Source: Candidatus Epilinea brevis (GTDB lineage Bacteria > Chloroflexota > Anaerolineae > Epilineales > Epilineaceae). Taken from it: DNA of 64,000 nt. The notes below the pieces were generated by a model. That model was given only the letters and a program-made list of their open reading frames with translations. It searched no databases and was not told the DNA's origin. The stretch covers positions 62,001 to 126,000 of the forward strand of contig JADJUE010000012.1 of the NCBI GenBank assembly GCA_016710785.1, written 5' to 3'. Below, piece by piece: positions 51,555-59,651 of the stretch. The position numbers were made by a program, and so were the translations under genes. How positions within the stretch are numbered: the stretch's first letter is position 1; every line of letters begins with the position of its first letter.

Positions 51555-52219
51555 TCGGCTCGCCGCTCCAACCTGCTGTCCTGCAGGGGCCGCGCGTGCA
51601 GCTGCGACCCTACCAGCACGGCTTCGACGAGCGCGAGCTACAGGCGCTCTACGCCTGGTCCCTGGACAGCGACCTGCTGTCCATGTGTGGTACCCAGCCC
51701 TTGAGCCTGGATTACCGCCGCTTCTGCGAGTTGTTCCAGCAGCAGGTGCAGCGCAAGCCCATGGAGACGGACCAGCTCTACGCCATCCTCGACGAGACTG
51801 GCCGCATCATCGGCCGGATCGGGCTCTTCGGGCTGCATCAGCAGGTTGACCCCTTGGGCATCAGCGCCCCCGGAGGCGTCCTGCTGCAATCCGACCGCGC
51901 GGAGCTGGGCATCATGATCGGCGAGCGCCCGGCCTGGGGCCGCGGTCTGGGCCGCGAGGCGGTCGGTCTGCTGGTCGACCATGCCTTCAGCGTCATGGAC
52001 CTGTCGCAGATCGTCCTCTACACCTTTCCCGACAATATCCGTGCCCAACGGTCCTTCGCCGCCGCCGGCTTCGCATCCTCCCGGCAACTGCGGCGCTTCT
52101 CCCTGTCTCAGGGCGCCCATGACGAGGTGGAGATGCGGATCAGCCCGCGGGACCGCCGGCGGGTAGCCCGCGCGGCCCAGGAACGCAGCCCGGCGACCCA
52201 AGCCCAGGATGTGCGCTGA
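51551..52219 (+). CDS. GNAT acetyltransferase, RimJ/RimL type
   Basis: A 222-residue N-acetyltransferase: GPRVQLRPYQHGFDERELQA at the N-terminus is typical of RimJ/RimL/SpeG-type proteins; motif A is GIMIGERPAWGRGLGREAVG and motif B LYTFPDNIRAQRSFAAAGF. Substrate unknown: ribosomal protein N-termini, an amino acid or a drug are all possible. The ATG overlaps the gcvT stop. Confidence 0.85.
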   Translation: MIGSPLQPAVLQGPRVQLRPYQHGFDERELQALYAWSLDSDLLSMCGTQPLSLDYRRFCELFQQQVQRKPMETDQLYAILDETGRIIGRIGLFGLHQQVDPLGISAPGGVLLQSDRAELGIMIGERPAWGRGLGREAVGLLVDHAFSVMDLSQIVLYTFPDNIRAQRSFAAAGFASSRQLRRFSLSQGAHDEVEMRISPRDRRRVARAAQERSPATQAQDVR

Positions 52220-52300
52220 CCGAACCGTCGGGTTCCAGGAGTCGCTCGCGACATCCGGTCGCAGCGGGTGGAGCACGACGGTGGAGGCACCCTTCGCGCC

Positions 52301-53158
52301 ATGACCCTCATCTGGCCCTACTTCGTCGGTGACATCCACGGTTGCTGGGACAGCTACCGCGCCCTGGAGGACCGCATCCAGGCCCATGCGGCGCGCCACG
52401 GCGCACGGCCGGTCATCGTCTCTGTCGGCGACCTGGTGGACCGCGGGCCATCCTCGCCCGCCGTCGTGCGCCATTTTCGCCTGGGCGCCGCCGCCGGCAC
52501 CCATGCCGCGGTCCTGGGCAACCACGACGTCCTGCTGCTGGAGAGCCTGTCGGTCTTCGGCCCGGAGCCGCTCTGCTGGCCGGCGCGACTCATGCATGTG
52601 GACGACCTGATCGCCGCGGGCGAGAAGTCGGCGCGCTGGCTGACGCCCCGCGACTACCGCGCCTACCGCAAGGCGCTGTGGCTGACCCAGGGCGGCTACC
52701 AGACCCTCGCGGCCTACGGCTGCGACCCTTTGGACGAGGCCGGCTGGCGGATCGATCCCGAAGACCTGGCCTTCCTGCTGGACCTGCCGGTGGTCTGGCA
52801 GGACGACCGCTTCGTGGTCACCCATGCCCTGGCCACGGCGGCCGCCCTGGCCCTGGCGCGGCTTGCCGAAGGCCCGGGCGACGGGGCGGGCGACGGGGCG
52901 GAAGGCGGACCGACGGCGCGGGAGGTCAAGCAGGCCTGCGACGCCCTGATCTGGAACCGCCGCCCGCCGGACCGTCCCGCCGACCCCGACCGGCTGCACC
53001 TGTCGGGGCATACGCCGGTGGGTCGGCCGCGCCGCCGCCCGGACCTGGGCTACGTGCAGATCGATACCGGCTGCGTCTACGGCGGCAGGCTGACCGCCTT
53101 ATGCGGCCCGACGGGCGAATCCTTCAGCGAGCCGCTGCGCGACCGGGTGGCCTTCTGA
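52301..53158 (+). CDS. PPP-family metallophosphatase
   Basis: A 285-residue two-metal phosphatase of the serine/threonine phosphatase or Ap4A-hydrolase-like group: YFVGDIHGCWDSYRAL (GDxHG), VGDLVDRGPSSPAVV (GDxxDRG), AVLGNHDVLLLE (GNHD) and a C-terminal LHLSGHTPVGRP (GHT). A negatively charged insert AEGPGDGAGDGAEGGP lies near residue 195. Bacterial homologues act on phosphoproteins or dinucleoside polyphosphates; I cannot choose. GGAGG lies 13 bases before the start. Confidence 0.88.
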   Translation: MTLIWPYFVGDIHGCWDSYRALEDRIQAHAARHGARPVIVSVGDLVDRGPSSPAVVRHFRLGAAAGTHAAVLGNHDVLLLESLSVFGPEPLCWPARLMHVDDLIAAGEKSARWLTPRDYRAYRKALWLTQGGYQTLAAYGCDPLDEAGWRIDPEDLAFLLDLPVVWQDDRFVVTHALATAAALALARLAEGPGDGAGDGAEGGPTAREVKQACDALIWNRRPPDRPADPDRLHLSGHTPVGRPRRRPDLGYVQIDTGCVYGGRLTALCGPTGESFSEPLRDRVAF

Positions 53159-53170
53159 GCGCTCCGAGCC

Positions 53171-54127
53171 TCACATCTTCAACAGCGCCGGGGCGGGCTC
53201 GACGATGTCCTCGATGCGCGCCAGGGTCGCCTCGTCGAGCTTGAGCTCCGCCGCCGCCAGATTCTCCTGCACCTGGGCCGCCGTGCGCGCCCCGGTGATC
53301 ACCGAGGACACCCCCTCCTGCCGGAGGCACCAGGCCAGGGCCATCTGGCCGAGGGGCAGACCCAGGTCGGCGGCGACGTCGGCCAGCCGACGCACCCGGG
53401 CCACACTGGTCTCCGTGATGCCCTGTCGCACCCATTCCAGCTCGCCGGCGCGGCTGCCGGCCGGCAGGCCATCGTTGTACTTGCCGGTGAGCAGGCCTTG
53501 CCCCAGGGGGCTCCAGCAGACGATGCCGATGCCCTGCGCCAGGCAGGTGGGCAGGATCTCAGGCTCGATGTGGCGGTCCAGCAGGTTGTAGCGCGGCTGC
53601 TCCGCCCGCGGCGGATGGGCGCCCAGGCGGCGGGCGGTCAGGGCGGCCTCGGTGATCTGCGCCGCCGTCCACACCGAAGTGCCCCAGTACAGGATCTTGC
53701 CCTGCCGGCAGAGGTCGTCCATGGCCATGACCACCTCTTCGACGGAGGTCTCCTCGTCGAAGCGGTGGCAGAAGTAGATGTCCAGGTAATCCGTGCCCAG
53801 ACGCCTCAGCGAACCCTCGACGGATTCGAAGAGGTGCTTGCGCGACAGCCCGCGGTCGTTGATGTTGTCCGTCATGGGCCAGAAGGCCTTGCTGCTGATC
53901 ACCAGGTCCTGGCGCCGGTAGCCGGCCAGGGCCTTGCCGAAAACGCGCTCCGCCTCGCCCTTGGCGTAGACGTCGGCCAGGTCGATGAAGTTCACCCCGC
54001 CGTCGACGGCCGCCGCCACCACCTGCTTCACCCCGGCCTCGTCCACCTGCGAGCCGAAGGTCAACCAACCTCCCAGGGACACAGCGCTGATCTTGAGGCC
54101 CGATTGGCCGAGGCGTCGGTATTGCAT
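53171..54127 (-). CDS. Aldo/keto reductase
   Basis: NADPH-dependent (beta/alpha)8 oxidoreductase of the Shaker-beta/YajO group, 318 residues. It begins MQYRRLGQSGLKISAVSLGG; the tetrad is visible in FIDLADVYAKGEAE (Asp and Tyr), LVISSKAFWP (Lys) and IYFCHRFDEE (His). The C-terminus SSVITGARTAAQVQENLAA binds the nucleotide. Physiological substrate unknown. It lies downstream of the D-amino acid oxidase gene on the same strand, about 107 bases apart. Confidence 0.93.
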   Translation of the reverse strand: MQYRRLGQSGLKISAVSLGGWLTFGSQVDEAGVKQVVAAAVDGGVNFIDLADVYAKGEAERVFGKALAGYRRQDLVISSKAFWPMTDNINDRGLSRKHLFESVEGSLRRLGTDYLDIYFCHRFDEETSVEEVVMAMDDLCRQGKILYWGTSVWTAAQITEAALTARRLGAHPPRAEQPRYNLLDRHIEPEILPTCLAQGIGIVCWSPLGQGLLTGKYNDGLPAGSRAGELEWVRQGITETSVARVRRLADVAADLGLPLGQMALAWCLRQEGVSSVITGARTAAQVQENLAAAELKLDEATLARIEDIVEPAPALLKM

Positions 54128-54234
54128 GAGGGTGTTCCTTCTGCTGTGGCGTCTGAGCGCTTGGATGGCGATGGTGGTCGTCGAGGGTGGAGCGGCCGGG
54201 TCGCGGGTCGGCCCAGGCCGATGGCGGGGGGATC

Positions 54235-55203
54235 TCAGCCCGCGGCGTCGATCAGGCCTAGTACCGCCGAAGCACAGCCCCGGCTGAGGGTGAGCCCGGC
54301 GCCGCCGTGCCCGTAATTGTGCACCAGAAGGCCACCATCAGCGTGCTCCGCCTCCACGCGCACGGTGGGGCGTCCGGGGCGCAGCCCGACGGCCACGCTC
54401 AGGATCTCAGCCGCCGCCAGGGCGGGAACCAAGGCCCGGCAGCGGGCGAGGATGGCGTCGGTCACGGCCGGATCGGCTTCCAGGGACCATTCCCCGGGCT
54501 CTGTGGTACCGCCAAGCACGGTGCAATCGGGGCGCGGGATGATATAGCTCACGGCCCGCGGATCGTCGGCCGCCTGGACGAAGCGGTCGGCGTGACCGGG
54601 GCTCACCCGGACGATCTGCCCGCGGATGGGCTGCAGGCTGTCGTCGGCCACCAGCTGCCGCGCGCCCAGACCGCTGCAGTTCACCACCGCCCGGTGGCGA
54701 CCGACGGCCGCGACCAGGTCCGCCGCGGACAGACGTTGATCCAGCTGCACGGATACGCCGCGCTCGGCCAGGCGCTCCGCCAGCCAGGCCAGGTGCATGG
54801 GCATGCGCACGACAGGCACGCGGAAGACCCAGCCGGCGGCTGTCCCAGACGGCAACTCGGATTCCCGCGCCGCGCGGAAGCCGGCCACATCGTCCCCCCA
54901 TTCAGGCGGCAGGCCCGGCTCGTCGTGCATGGCGACGCCCTCGACCAGGGTCACCCCGGCCTCCGGCTCCGCCGCGGCCAGGCCCTCCAGCCAATGGCGG
55001 GTCTCAGAGGCCCAGGCCCTGGCGCGCCCGCTGTCCTCGCTGCGAAAGGGGTACCAGATGGCGGCGGCGATGTCCGAAGTGGTGTGGGGACTGCCCTCGG
55101 CGGCCAGCACCCGCACCGCGTACCCGGCCTCGACCAGGCGCAGGGCCGTGGCCAGACCGCTCACGCCGGCGCCGATCACCAGGATGGTGGGATCTCGGGT
55201 CAT
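54235..55203 (-). CDS. D-amino-acid oxidase family FAD enzyme
   Basis: Oxidises D-amino acids (or glycine/sarcosine-like amines) to keto acids with H2O2 production. 322 residues. FAD motif ILVIGAGVSGLATALRLVEA, DIAAAIWYPFR, VNCSGLGARQLVADDSLQPI RGQIV and the C-terminal VGLRPGRPTVRVE and NYGHGGAGLTLSRGCA are the D-amino-acid oxidase/D-aspartate oxidase signatures. The RPxRP-type arginine in LRPGRPTVR fits carboxylate binding. Specificity not inferable. Confidence 0.92.
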   Translation of the reverse strand: MTRDPTILVIGAGVSGLATALRLVEAGYAVRVLAAEGSPHTTSDIAAAIWYPFRSEDSGRARAWASETRHWLEGLAAAEPEAGVTLVEGVAMHDEPGLPPEWGDDVAGFRAARESELPSGTAAGWVFRVPVVRMPMHLAWLAERLAERGVSVQLDQRLSAADLVAAVGRHRAVVNCSGLGARQLVADDSLQPIRGQIVRVSPGHADRFVQAADDPRAVSYIIPRPDCTVLGGTTEPGEWSLEADPAVTDAILARCRALVPALAAAEILSVAVGLRPGRPTVRVEAEHADGGLLVHNYGHGGAGLTLSRGCASAVLGLIDAAG

Positions 55204-55218
55204 GTGGGTGTGGAACGC

Positions 55219-55584
55219 CTACAGGCCGAGCGTATGGCGCAAAGCGGCGTCGATTGTGGCCATGGGCAAGACGCCGATGCGGCGGTCGATGGCCACCTCG
55301 GCTACGGTAGCCATGTTGTCGGTCATGACAACCGAGTCGGTCAGCAACCCCGTTGCCTGGCCCTCCTGCGTATCCAGGGTTACGGCGACCCGGCTCTCAT
55401 GCCCAGCGCGAAACGTTCGGCTGGTGATCATCGCGAGAACAAGCTGGGAAAGCCCGGTGTCCAATCCGTCTCGCTGCACCACCAAGGCCGGCCGAAGTCT
55501 GGCTGTATGGAGGTCGGAGTTGGGAAAGAGCACCAGGACGACATCTCCGCGCCTAACGCTTGCGCTTGGCTGCTTCGTAGTCAT
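55219..55584 (-). CDS. MazF/PemK-like toxin (endoribonuclease)
   Basis: Predicted mRNA interferase, 121 residues. The N-terminus SVRRGDVVLVLFPNSDLHTA with TARLRPALVVQRDG gives the MazF/PemK beta-barrel pattern (RGDxxxxxF...RPxxVxQ). VLAMITSRTFR and DSVVMTDNMATVAE are the later strands. The start at 55584 lies inside the upstream antitoxin gene, overlapping it by 32 bases, the usual coupling in type II modules. An earlier in-frame start at 55623 has no ribosome site. Confidence 0.85.
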   Translation of the reverse strand: MTTKQPSASVRRGDVVLVLFPNSDLHTARLRPALVVQRDGLDTGLSQLVLAMITSRTFRAGHESRVAVTLDTQEGQATGLLTDSVVMTDNMATVAEVAIDRRIGVLPMATIDAALRHTLGL

Positions 55585-55801
55585 CGTAGATTGCCATTTC
55601 CGGGCTGTCCCATTCGTCGGCAAAGCACGCGAGCGCCGTGCGCAACTCGGCCGCCATTGCGGCGTCGATACCGCGTTCCGGCAGCGTCAGCGATCCGTCA
55701 TCCAGAAAGGTGACGAGGACGCGGGACTCCTTGATGCCAATGGGAACCTCTGCCAACTGTACCGCACCGTTTCGGAAGGTGCCGGAGACTGTTCTGATCA
55801 T
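55553..55801 (-). CDS. Antitoxin of the MazF-like module
   Basis: An 82-residue protein. N-terminal IRTVSGTFRNGAVQLAEVPI and SRVLVTFLDDG resemble the AF2212/DUF104 or AbrB-type swapped-hairpin antitoxin head; the acidic C-terminal helix (ALACFADEWDSPEMAIYDDY) should wrap the toxin. Strong GGAGGG before the ATG. Antitoxin precedes toxin, so the pair should repress its own promoter; no operator is obvious. Confidence 0.82.
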   Translation of the reverse strand: MIRTVSGTFRNGAVQLAEVPIGIKESRVLVTFLDDGSLTLPERGIDAAMAAELRTALACFADEWDSPEMAIYDDYEAAKRKR

Positions 55802-55956
55802 GGTCTGCCCTCCGATCAATCTGAGGCGACGGCTGATGGCCACCGCGGCTGAAACCATGCGGCCATGGTCGGGGTCATCATAGCATCTCGCCCCCCGCCC
55901 CCTTTCAAGCATGCCCGATATCCCCTCCACCCAGGAGTTGATCGTCTGGGATGCAG

Positions 55957-55985
55957 TTGACCCGCTTGACGTCGCGGCCCAGAAT
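55957..55985 (+). promoter_or_regulatory. Promoter of the yfiH gene
   Basis: TTGACC (55957-55962), 17-base spacer, CAGAAT (55980-55985). Predicted transcription begins within a few bases of the ATG at 55996, so the mRNA would be nearly leaderless, matching the absence of a ribosome site. Confidence 0.55.
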
Positions 55986-55995
55986 CATCACCCTC

Positions 55996-56796
55996 ATGCT
56001 CGCGGTGATCCGTTACCCCTTGTTGGATACCGTCTCCGGTCTGGTCCACGCCGTGACCACCCGGTTTGGTGGTACCAGCCAGGCGCCCTTCGCCGGCCTC
56101 AACCTGGGCCTGCATGTGGGCGACGATCCCCAGCGGGTACTGGCCAACCGCGCCCTCGTCCTGAAGGCCCTCGGCTTTGGCCCCGGCCAGCTGGTCCTGG
56201 CGGCGCAGGTCCACGGAGCCAACGTCGCCCGGGTGGGCGCGGCCGACGCCGGCCGCGGATCCGAGGACAGCGCGTCCGCCGTGCCGGGCGCCGACGCCCT
56301 GATCACCGCCACGCCCGGCCTGCTCCTGGGCGTGTTGGTGGCCGACTGCGCCCCCATCCTCCTGGCGGATCCGGTGTCCGGAGCCATCGGCGTGGCGCAT
56401 GCCGGTTGGCGGGGGACGGCGGGCGATGTCGCGGGCAACTCCGTGCGGGCGATGGTCGCGGCTTTCGGGACGCGGCCGGACGATCTGCGGGCGTTGATCG
56501 GTCCCAGCATCGGCCCGGCCGACTTCGAGGTGGGTCCGGAGGTGACTGCCGCTTTCCGGGCGGCCCTGGTGGGTCCGGACGCTGCCGGGATCGTCCGCCC
56601 GGGTCAGGGCGACCGCGCCACCGTCGACCTGCCCGAGGCCAACCGGCTGCTGCTCCTGCGCGCCGGGCTCGACCCACGGCGGATCCAGGTCGACAAGGCC
56701 TCCACGGCCGCACAGGTGGACCGCTTCTTCTCTCACCGGGCGGAAGCTGGGCGGACGGGGCGCTTCGGAGGCTTCATCGGCTGGCCGGCATCGTGA
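55996..56796 (+). CDS. YfiH/PgeF-type multicopper-fold enzyme (purine nucleoside / peptidoglycan editing family)
   Basis: Former laccase-domain family (DUF152); members act as purine nucleoside phosphorylase/deaminase-type enzymes, and E. coli YfiH is linked to peptidoglycan-precursor proofreading. 266 residues. Metal ligands are in LAAQVHGANVARVG (His), LVADCAPILLADP (Cys) and VAHAGWRGTAGDVA (His). IGPSIGPADFEVG and VDLPEANRLLLLRAG are typical. No ribosome site; ATG 55951 is an alternative start. Confidence 0.92.
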   Translation: MLAVIRYPLLDTVSGLVHAVTTRFGGTSQAPFAGLNLGLHVGDDPQRVLANRALVLKALGFGPGQLVLAAQVHGANVARVGAADAGRGSEDSASAVPGADALITATPGLLLGVLVADCAPILLADPVSGAIGVAHAGWRGTAGDVAGNSVRAMVAAFGTRPDDLRALIGPSIGPADFEVGPEVTAAFRAALVGPDAAGIVRPGQGDRATVDLPEANRLLLLRAGLDPRRIQVDKASTAAQVDRFFSHRAEAGRTGRFGGFIGWPAS

Positions 56797-56882
56797 GCGG
56801 TGGGCGGCAGACCCGGCGTCCGTCAAACCAGGTCGAACCGGGTCTGCGCCCCGCATCGACAATGACCGCGGCCGGCCCCTGC

Positions 56883-56888
56883 TATAGT
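56883..56888 (+). promoter_or_regulatory. Candidate -10 box of the rhodanese-tyrS operon
   Basis: TATAGT preceded by cctgc, 75 bases before the start at 56963. No matched -35. Confidence 0.4.
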
Positions 56889-56962
56889 TCCCGGCGCCCG
56901 CGCGGCCGCGTGGCGAGACTCGACTTCGGTGGCCGCCTCTTCCAGCTCAGGAGCTGACCCGC

Positions 56963-57529
56963 ATGATCCCCAACCACCGCAAGGCCCCGCGCAACGACGT
57001 CCCGCCGACCCTGGCGACATTGTCCCTCGCACCACTCTCCCTCGCCGCGCTGTCCCTCGCCCTGTTGGCCACCGGCTGCCGGCCCTCTGCCACCGAGGAT
57101 CCGGGCGCCGGCTCCAGCGCGCCGCCCGCCCCGGCCACCTTCGCCCCGCAGGACCAGGGCGCCAGCCCGGCGACCGCCGAGGCCGCGGCGCCGCCTGCCG
57201 CCTCCGACCTGGCCGAGACCATCGACGCCGCCACCCTGGAGCGGTTGAAGTCCCAGCCGGATGTGGTGGTCATCGACGTCCGCGAGCCCAGCGAATATGC
57301 CGAGGCCCATATCCCCGGCGTGACCCTCATCCCCCTGAGCGAGGTGCCGGACCGGGTGGCGGAGATCCCCACGGACAAGACCGTCATCCTCACCTGCCGC
57401 ACTGGCAACCGCAGCGGCCAGGCCGCCACCTGGCTACGCAGCCAGGGCTACACGGACGTGCACAACCTGCAGGGCGGCATCCTCGCCTGGCAGGACGCCG
57501 GGCTGCCCACGGAGTCGGGCGCGCCATGA
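56963..57529 (+). CDS. Rhodanese-domain lipoprotein
   Basis: A 188-residue membrane-anchored sulfurtransferase-like protein. The signal peptide ends in lipobox LLATGC, Cys39; inside it LSLAPLSLAALSLALL is encoded by three 15-base direct repeats. After an Ala/Pro linker the rhodanese domain begins near 80: VVIDVREPSEYAEAHIPGV, LSEVPDRVAEIP and the active-site loop CRTGNRS with the persulfide Cys, then GYTDVHNLQGGILAWQDAG. AGGAG before ATG 56963. The tyrS ATG overlaps its stop. Extracytoplasmic sulfur donor or redox role likely; the partner is unknown. Confidence 0.92.
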   Translation: MIPNHRKAPRNDVPPTLATLSLAPLSLAALSLALLATGCRPSATEDPGAGSSAPPAPATFAPQDQGASPATAEAAAPPAASDLAETIDAATLERLKSQPDVVVIDVREPSEYAEAHIPGVTLIPLSEVPDRVAEIPTDKTVILTCRTGNRSGQAATWLRSQGYTDVHNLQGGILAWQDAGLPTESGAP

Positions 57530-58764
57530 GCGCGGCGGTGTTCGAGACCCTGAAGGCCCGCGGCTTCGTCCAGCAATGCACGGATGAGGCCGCGGTACGG
57601 GAGCTGCTGGACGGCGGTCCGGTCACCTTCTACAACGGCTTCGACTGCACCGCCGCCAGCCTGCACGCCGGACATCTGGTGCCGATCATGGCCATGATGC
57701 ACCTGCAACGCGCCGGCCATCGGCCCATCGTCCTCCTCGGCGGCGGCACGACCTTGATCGGCGATCCCACCGGCAAGGACGAGACGCGGCGCATGGTGGA
57801 CGAGGCCACCGTCCGCGGCTACGCCGAGGCCATCTTCGACCAGCTGGACCGCTTCCTGGGCGTGCGCCGCAACCTCGCCCTGGGCGTCAACAACGCCGAC
57901 TGGCTGCTGGAGCTGCGCTACCTTCCCTTCCTGCGGGAGATCGGGCGCCATTTCTCGGTCAACCGCATGCTGAGCGCCGAGACCTACCGCGTCCGCCTGG
58001 AGCGCGAGGCCGGCCTGAGCTTCATCGAGCTGAACTACCAGATCCTGCAGGCCTACGACTTCCTGCACCTGCACCGCCAGGAGGGCTGCCTGCTGCAGAC
58101 CGGCGGCGACGACCAGTGGTCCAACATCCTGGCCGGGGTGGACCTGGTGCGGCGGCTGGAGGGCACGCGGGCCCAGGCCATGACCTACAGCCTCCTGACC
58201 ACCGCCGACGGCCGCAAGATGGGCAAGACCGAGAAGGGCGCCCTGTGGCTGGATGCGGCCATGACCTCGCCCTACGACTACTACCAGTACTGGGTCAACT
58301 GCCAGGACGAGGACCTGCCGCGGCTGCTCAGGTTGATGACCTTCCTGCCCTTGGAGGAGGTCGAGGCGCTGGGTGCCCTTGAGGGCGCCGCCCGGCGGGA
58401 GGCCAAGCAGGTGCTGGCCTTCGAGCAGACGCGCATCGTCCATGGCGACGAAGCCGCCGGGGAAGCCCGCGCTGCGGCGCAGGCCCTCTTCAGCGGCGGC
58501 GGCGGGGACCTGGCGGCCATGCCTTCCGCCGCGGTGAGCGCCGCCGAGCTGGCCGAAGGCCTGCGACTGACCGAAGCCCTGGTGCGCGCCGGTCTGGCGC
58601 GCTCCAACGCCGAGGCGCGGCAGAAGATCGCCGAAGGCGCTGTGTGGGTCAACGAGCGGCAGGCGACCGACGCCCTGTCCCTGCTGCGCCAAGGCGACGT
58701 GGGCGCCGACGGCATCATGCTGCGTCTGGGCAAGAAGCGCTTCGCCCGCCTGACGGTGGGCTGA
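57526..58764 (+). CDS. tyrS: Tyrosyl-tRNA synthetase
   Basis: Class I synthetase charging tRNA-Tyr, 412 residues. HIGH-type motif HAGHL at 47-51, tyrosine-binding YNGFDCTAASLHAG, the QTGGDDQWSNILAGVDLVRR segment and the KMSKS-type loop KMGKT at 231-235. The C-terminal S4-like domain (GLARSNAEARQKIAEGAVWV NERQ) binds the tRNA. It belongs to the KMGKT bacterial subtype. The ATG overlaps the rhodanese stop. Confidence 0.97.
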   Translation: MSAAVFETLKARGFVQQCTDEAAVRELLDGGPVTFYNGFDCTAASLHAGHLVPIMAMMHLQRAGHRPIVLLGGGTTLIGDPTGKDETRRMVDEATVRGYAEAIFDQLDRFLGVRRNLALGVNNADWLLELRYLPFLREIGRHFSVNRMLSAETYRVRLEREAGLSFIELNYQILQAYDFLHLHRQEGCLLQTGGDDQWSNILAGVDLVRRLEGTRAQAMTYSLLTTADGRKMGKTEKGALWLDAAMTSPYDYYQYWVNCQDEDLPRLLRLMTFLPLEEVEALGALEGAARREAKQVLAFEQTRIVHGDEAAGEARAAAQALFSGGGGDLAAMPSAAVSAAELAEGLRLTEALVRAGLARSNAEARQKIAEGAVWVNERQATDALSLLRQGDVGADGIMLRLGKKRFARLTVG

Positions 58765-58769
58765 TACCG

Positions 58770-59459
58770 ATGCCCTCCGATCCAGCTCCGGACCCGGACC
58801 CCGATCCGGTGGCAGCCCAGCCAGCCACCGACACCCGCCTGGACTACCGACGGGCCGCGCTCTCGGAGACGGATGTCGATCAAGACCCCATCACCCAGTT
58901 CAACCGCTGGCTGGCCGAGGCCGCGACCGTGCTGGAGGAGCCCAACGCCATGACCTTGGCCACGGTGGGAACGGATGGACGACCGGCGGCGCGCATGGTC
59001 CTGCTGCGCGCCGCCGCCCTCAAGGGCTTCGATTTCTACACCAACCGGCAGAGCCGCAAGGCCGCGGACCTGGCCGCCGCGCCCTGGGCGGCCCTCGTCT
59101 TCCACTGGCCGCCGCTGCAGCGCCAGGTGCGGGTGGAGGGCCCGGTGACGCCGGTTCCGGAGGAAGAAGCCGACGGCTACTTCGCCCTGCGGCCGCGGGA
59201 GAGCCAGCTGGGCGCCTGGGTCTCGCCCCAGAGCCAGGTCATCCCCGACCGCGCGTGGCTGGAGACGCGCCTGGAGGAGGCGACGCGCCGCTTCCAGGGC
59301 GCGCCGATCCCCCGCCCCCCGCATTGGGGCGGCTACCGCCTTCGCCCTCAGGCCATCGAGTTCTGGCAGGGCCGCCCCGGGCGCGTGCATGACCGGCTGC
59401 GCTACCGGCAGGCCCCGGAGTCCGCCGGCGGCTGGTTGATGGAGCGGCTGGCCCCCTGA
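58770..59459 (+). CDS. pdxH: Pyridoxamine/pyridoxine 5'-phosphate oxidase
   Basis: FMN enzyme making pyridoxal 5'-phosphate, 229 residues. Expected segments: RLDYRRAALSETDVDQDPIT, MTLATVGTDGRPAARMVLLR, GFDFYTNRQSRKAADLAAAP, RQVRVEGPVTPVPEEEADGY, PRESQLGAWVSPQSQVI, PRPPHWGGYRLRPQAIEFWQG and RVHDRLRYRQ, the last with the substrate-binding Arg residues. Extra acidic/Pro N-terminal tail DPAPDPDPDPVAAQP. It begins six bases after tyrS. Confidence 0.96.
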   Translation: MPSDPAPDPDPDPVAAQPATDTRLDYRRAALSETDVDQDPITQFNRWLAEAATVLEEPNAMTLATVGTDGRPAARMVLLRAAALKGFDFYTNRQSRKAADLAAAPWAALVFHWPPLQRQVRVEGPVTPVPEEEADGYFALRPRESQLGAWVSPQSQVIPDRAWLETRLEEATRRFQGAPIPRPPHWGGYRLRPQAIEFWQGRPGRVHDRLRYRQAPESAGGWLMERLAP

Positions 59460-59486
59460 CGCCCGGCGCGCTCTGCCGGAGCTGAC

Positions 59487-59585
59487 GCACCGGAGCTTGA
59501 GACCGGACCTGGAGACCGGAGCTGGAGACCGGACCTCACGCACCGGACCTCGCACCGGACCTGGCGCACCGGACCCCGCCTGGCG
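59487..59585. repeat. Short degenerate tandem repeat with ACCGGACCT core
   Basis: Between pdxH and the SNase gene, seven copies of accgga(c/g)c are spaced about 12-15 bases apart (for example gagaccggacctggagaccggagctggagaccgg). No ORF or hairpin is clearly encoded. Looks like slippage-type non-coding repeat in the 192-base gap. Confidence 0.7.
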
Positions 59586-59639
59586 CAATATCGGCGCAAG
59601 TTCGGCGCCGACCCCCTTTCGGCCCAGGCGCCCCGTACC

Positions 59640-59645
59640 TATGAT
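59640..59645 (+). promoter_or_regulatory. Candidate -10 box for the SNase gene
   Basis: TATGAT ends seven bases before the ATG at 59652, so transcription would begin at or close to the start codon, implying a leaderless message. Confidence 0.4.
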
Positions 59646-59651
59646 GGGGGC

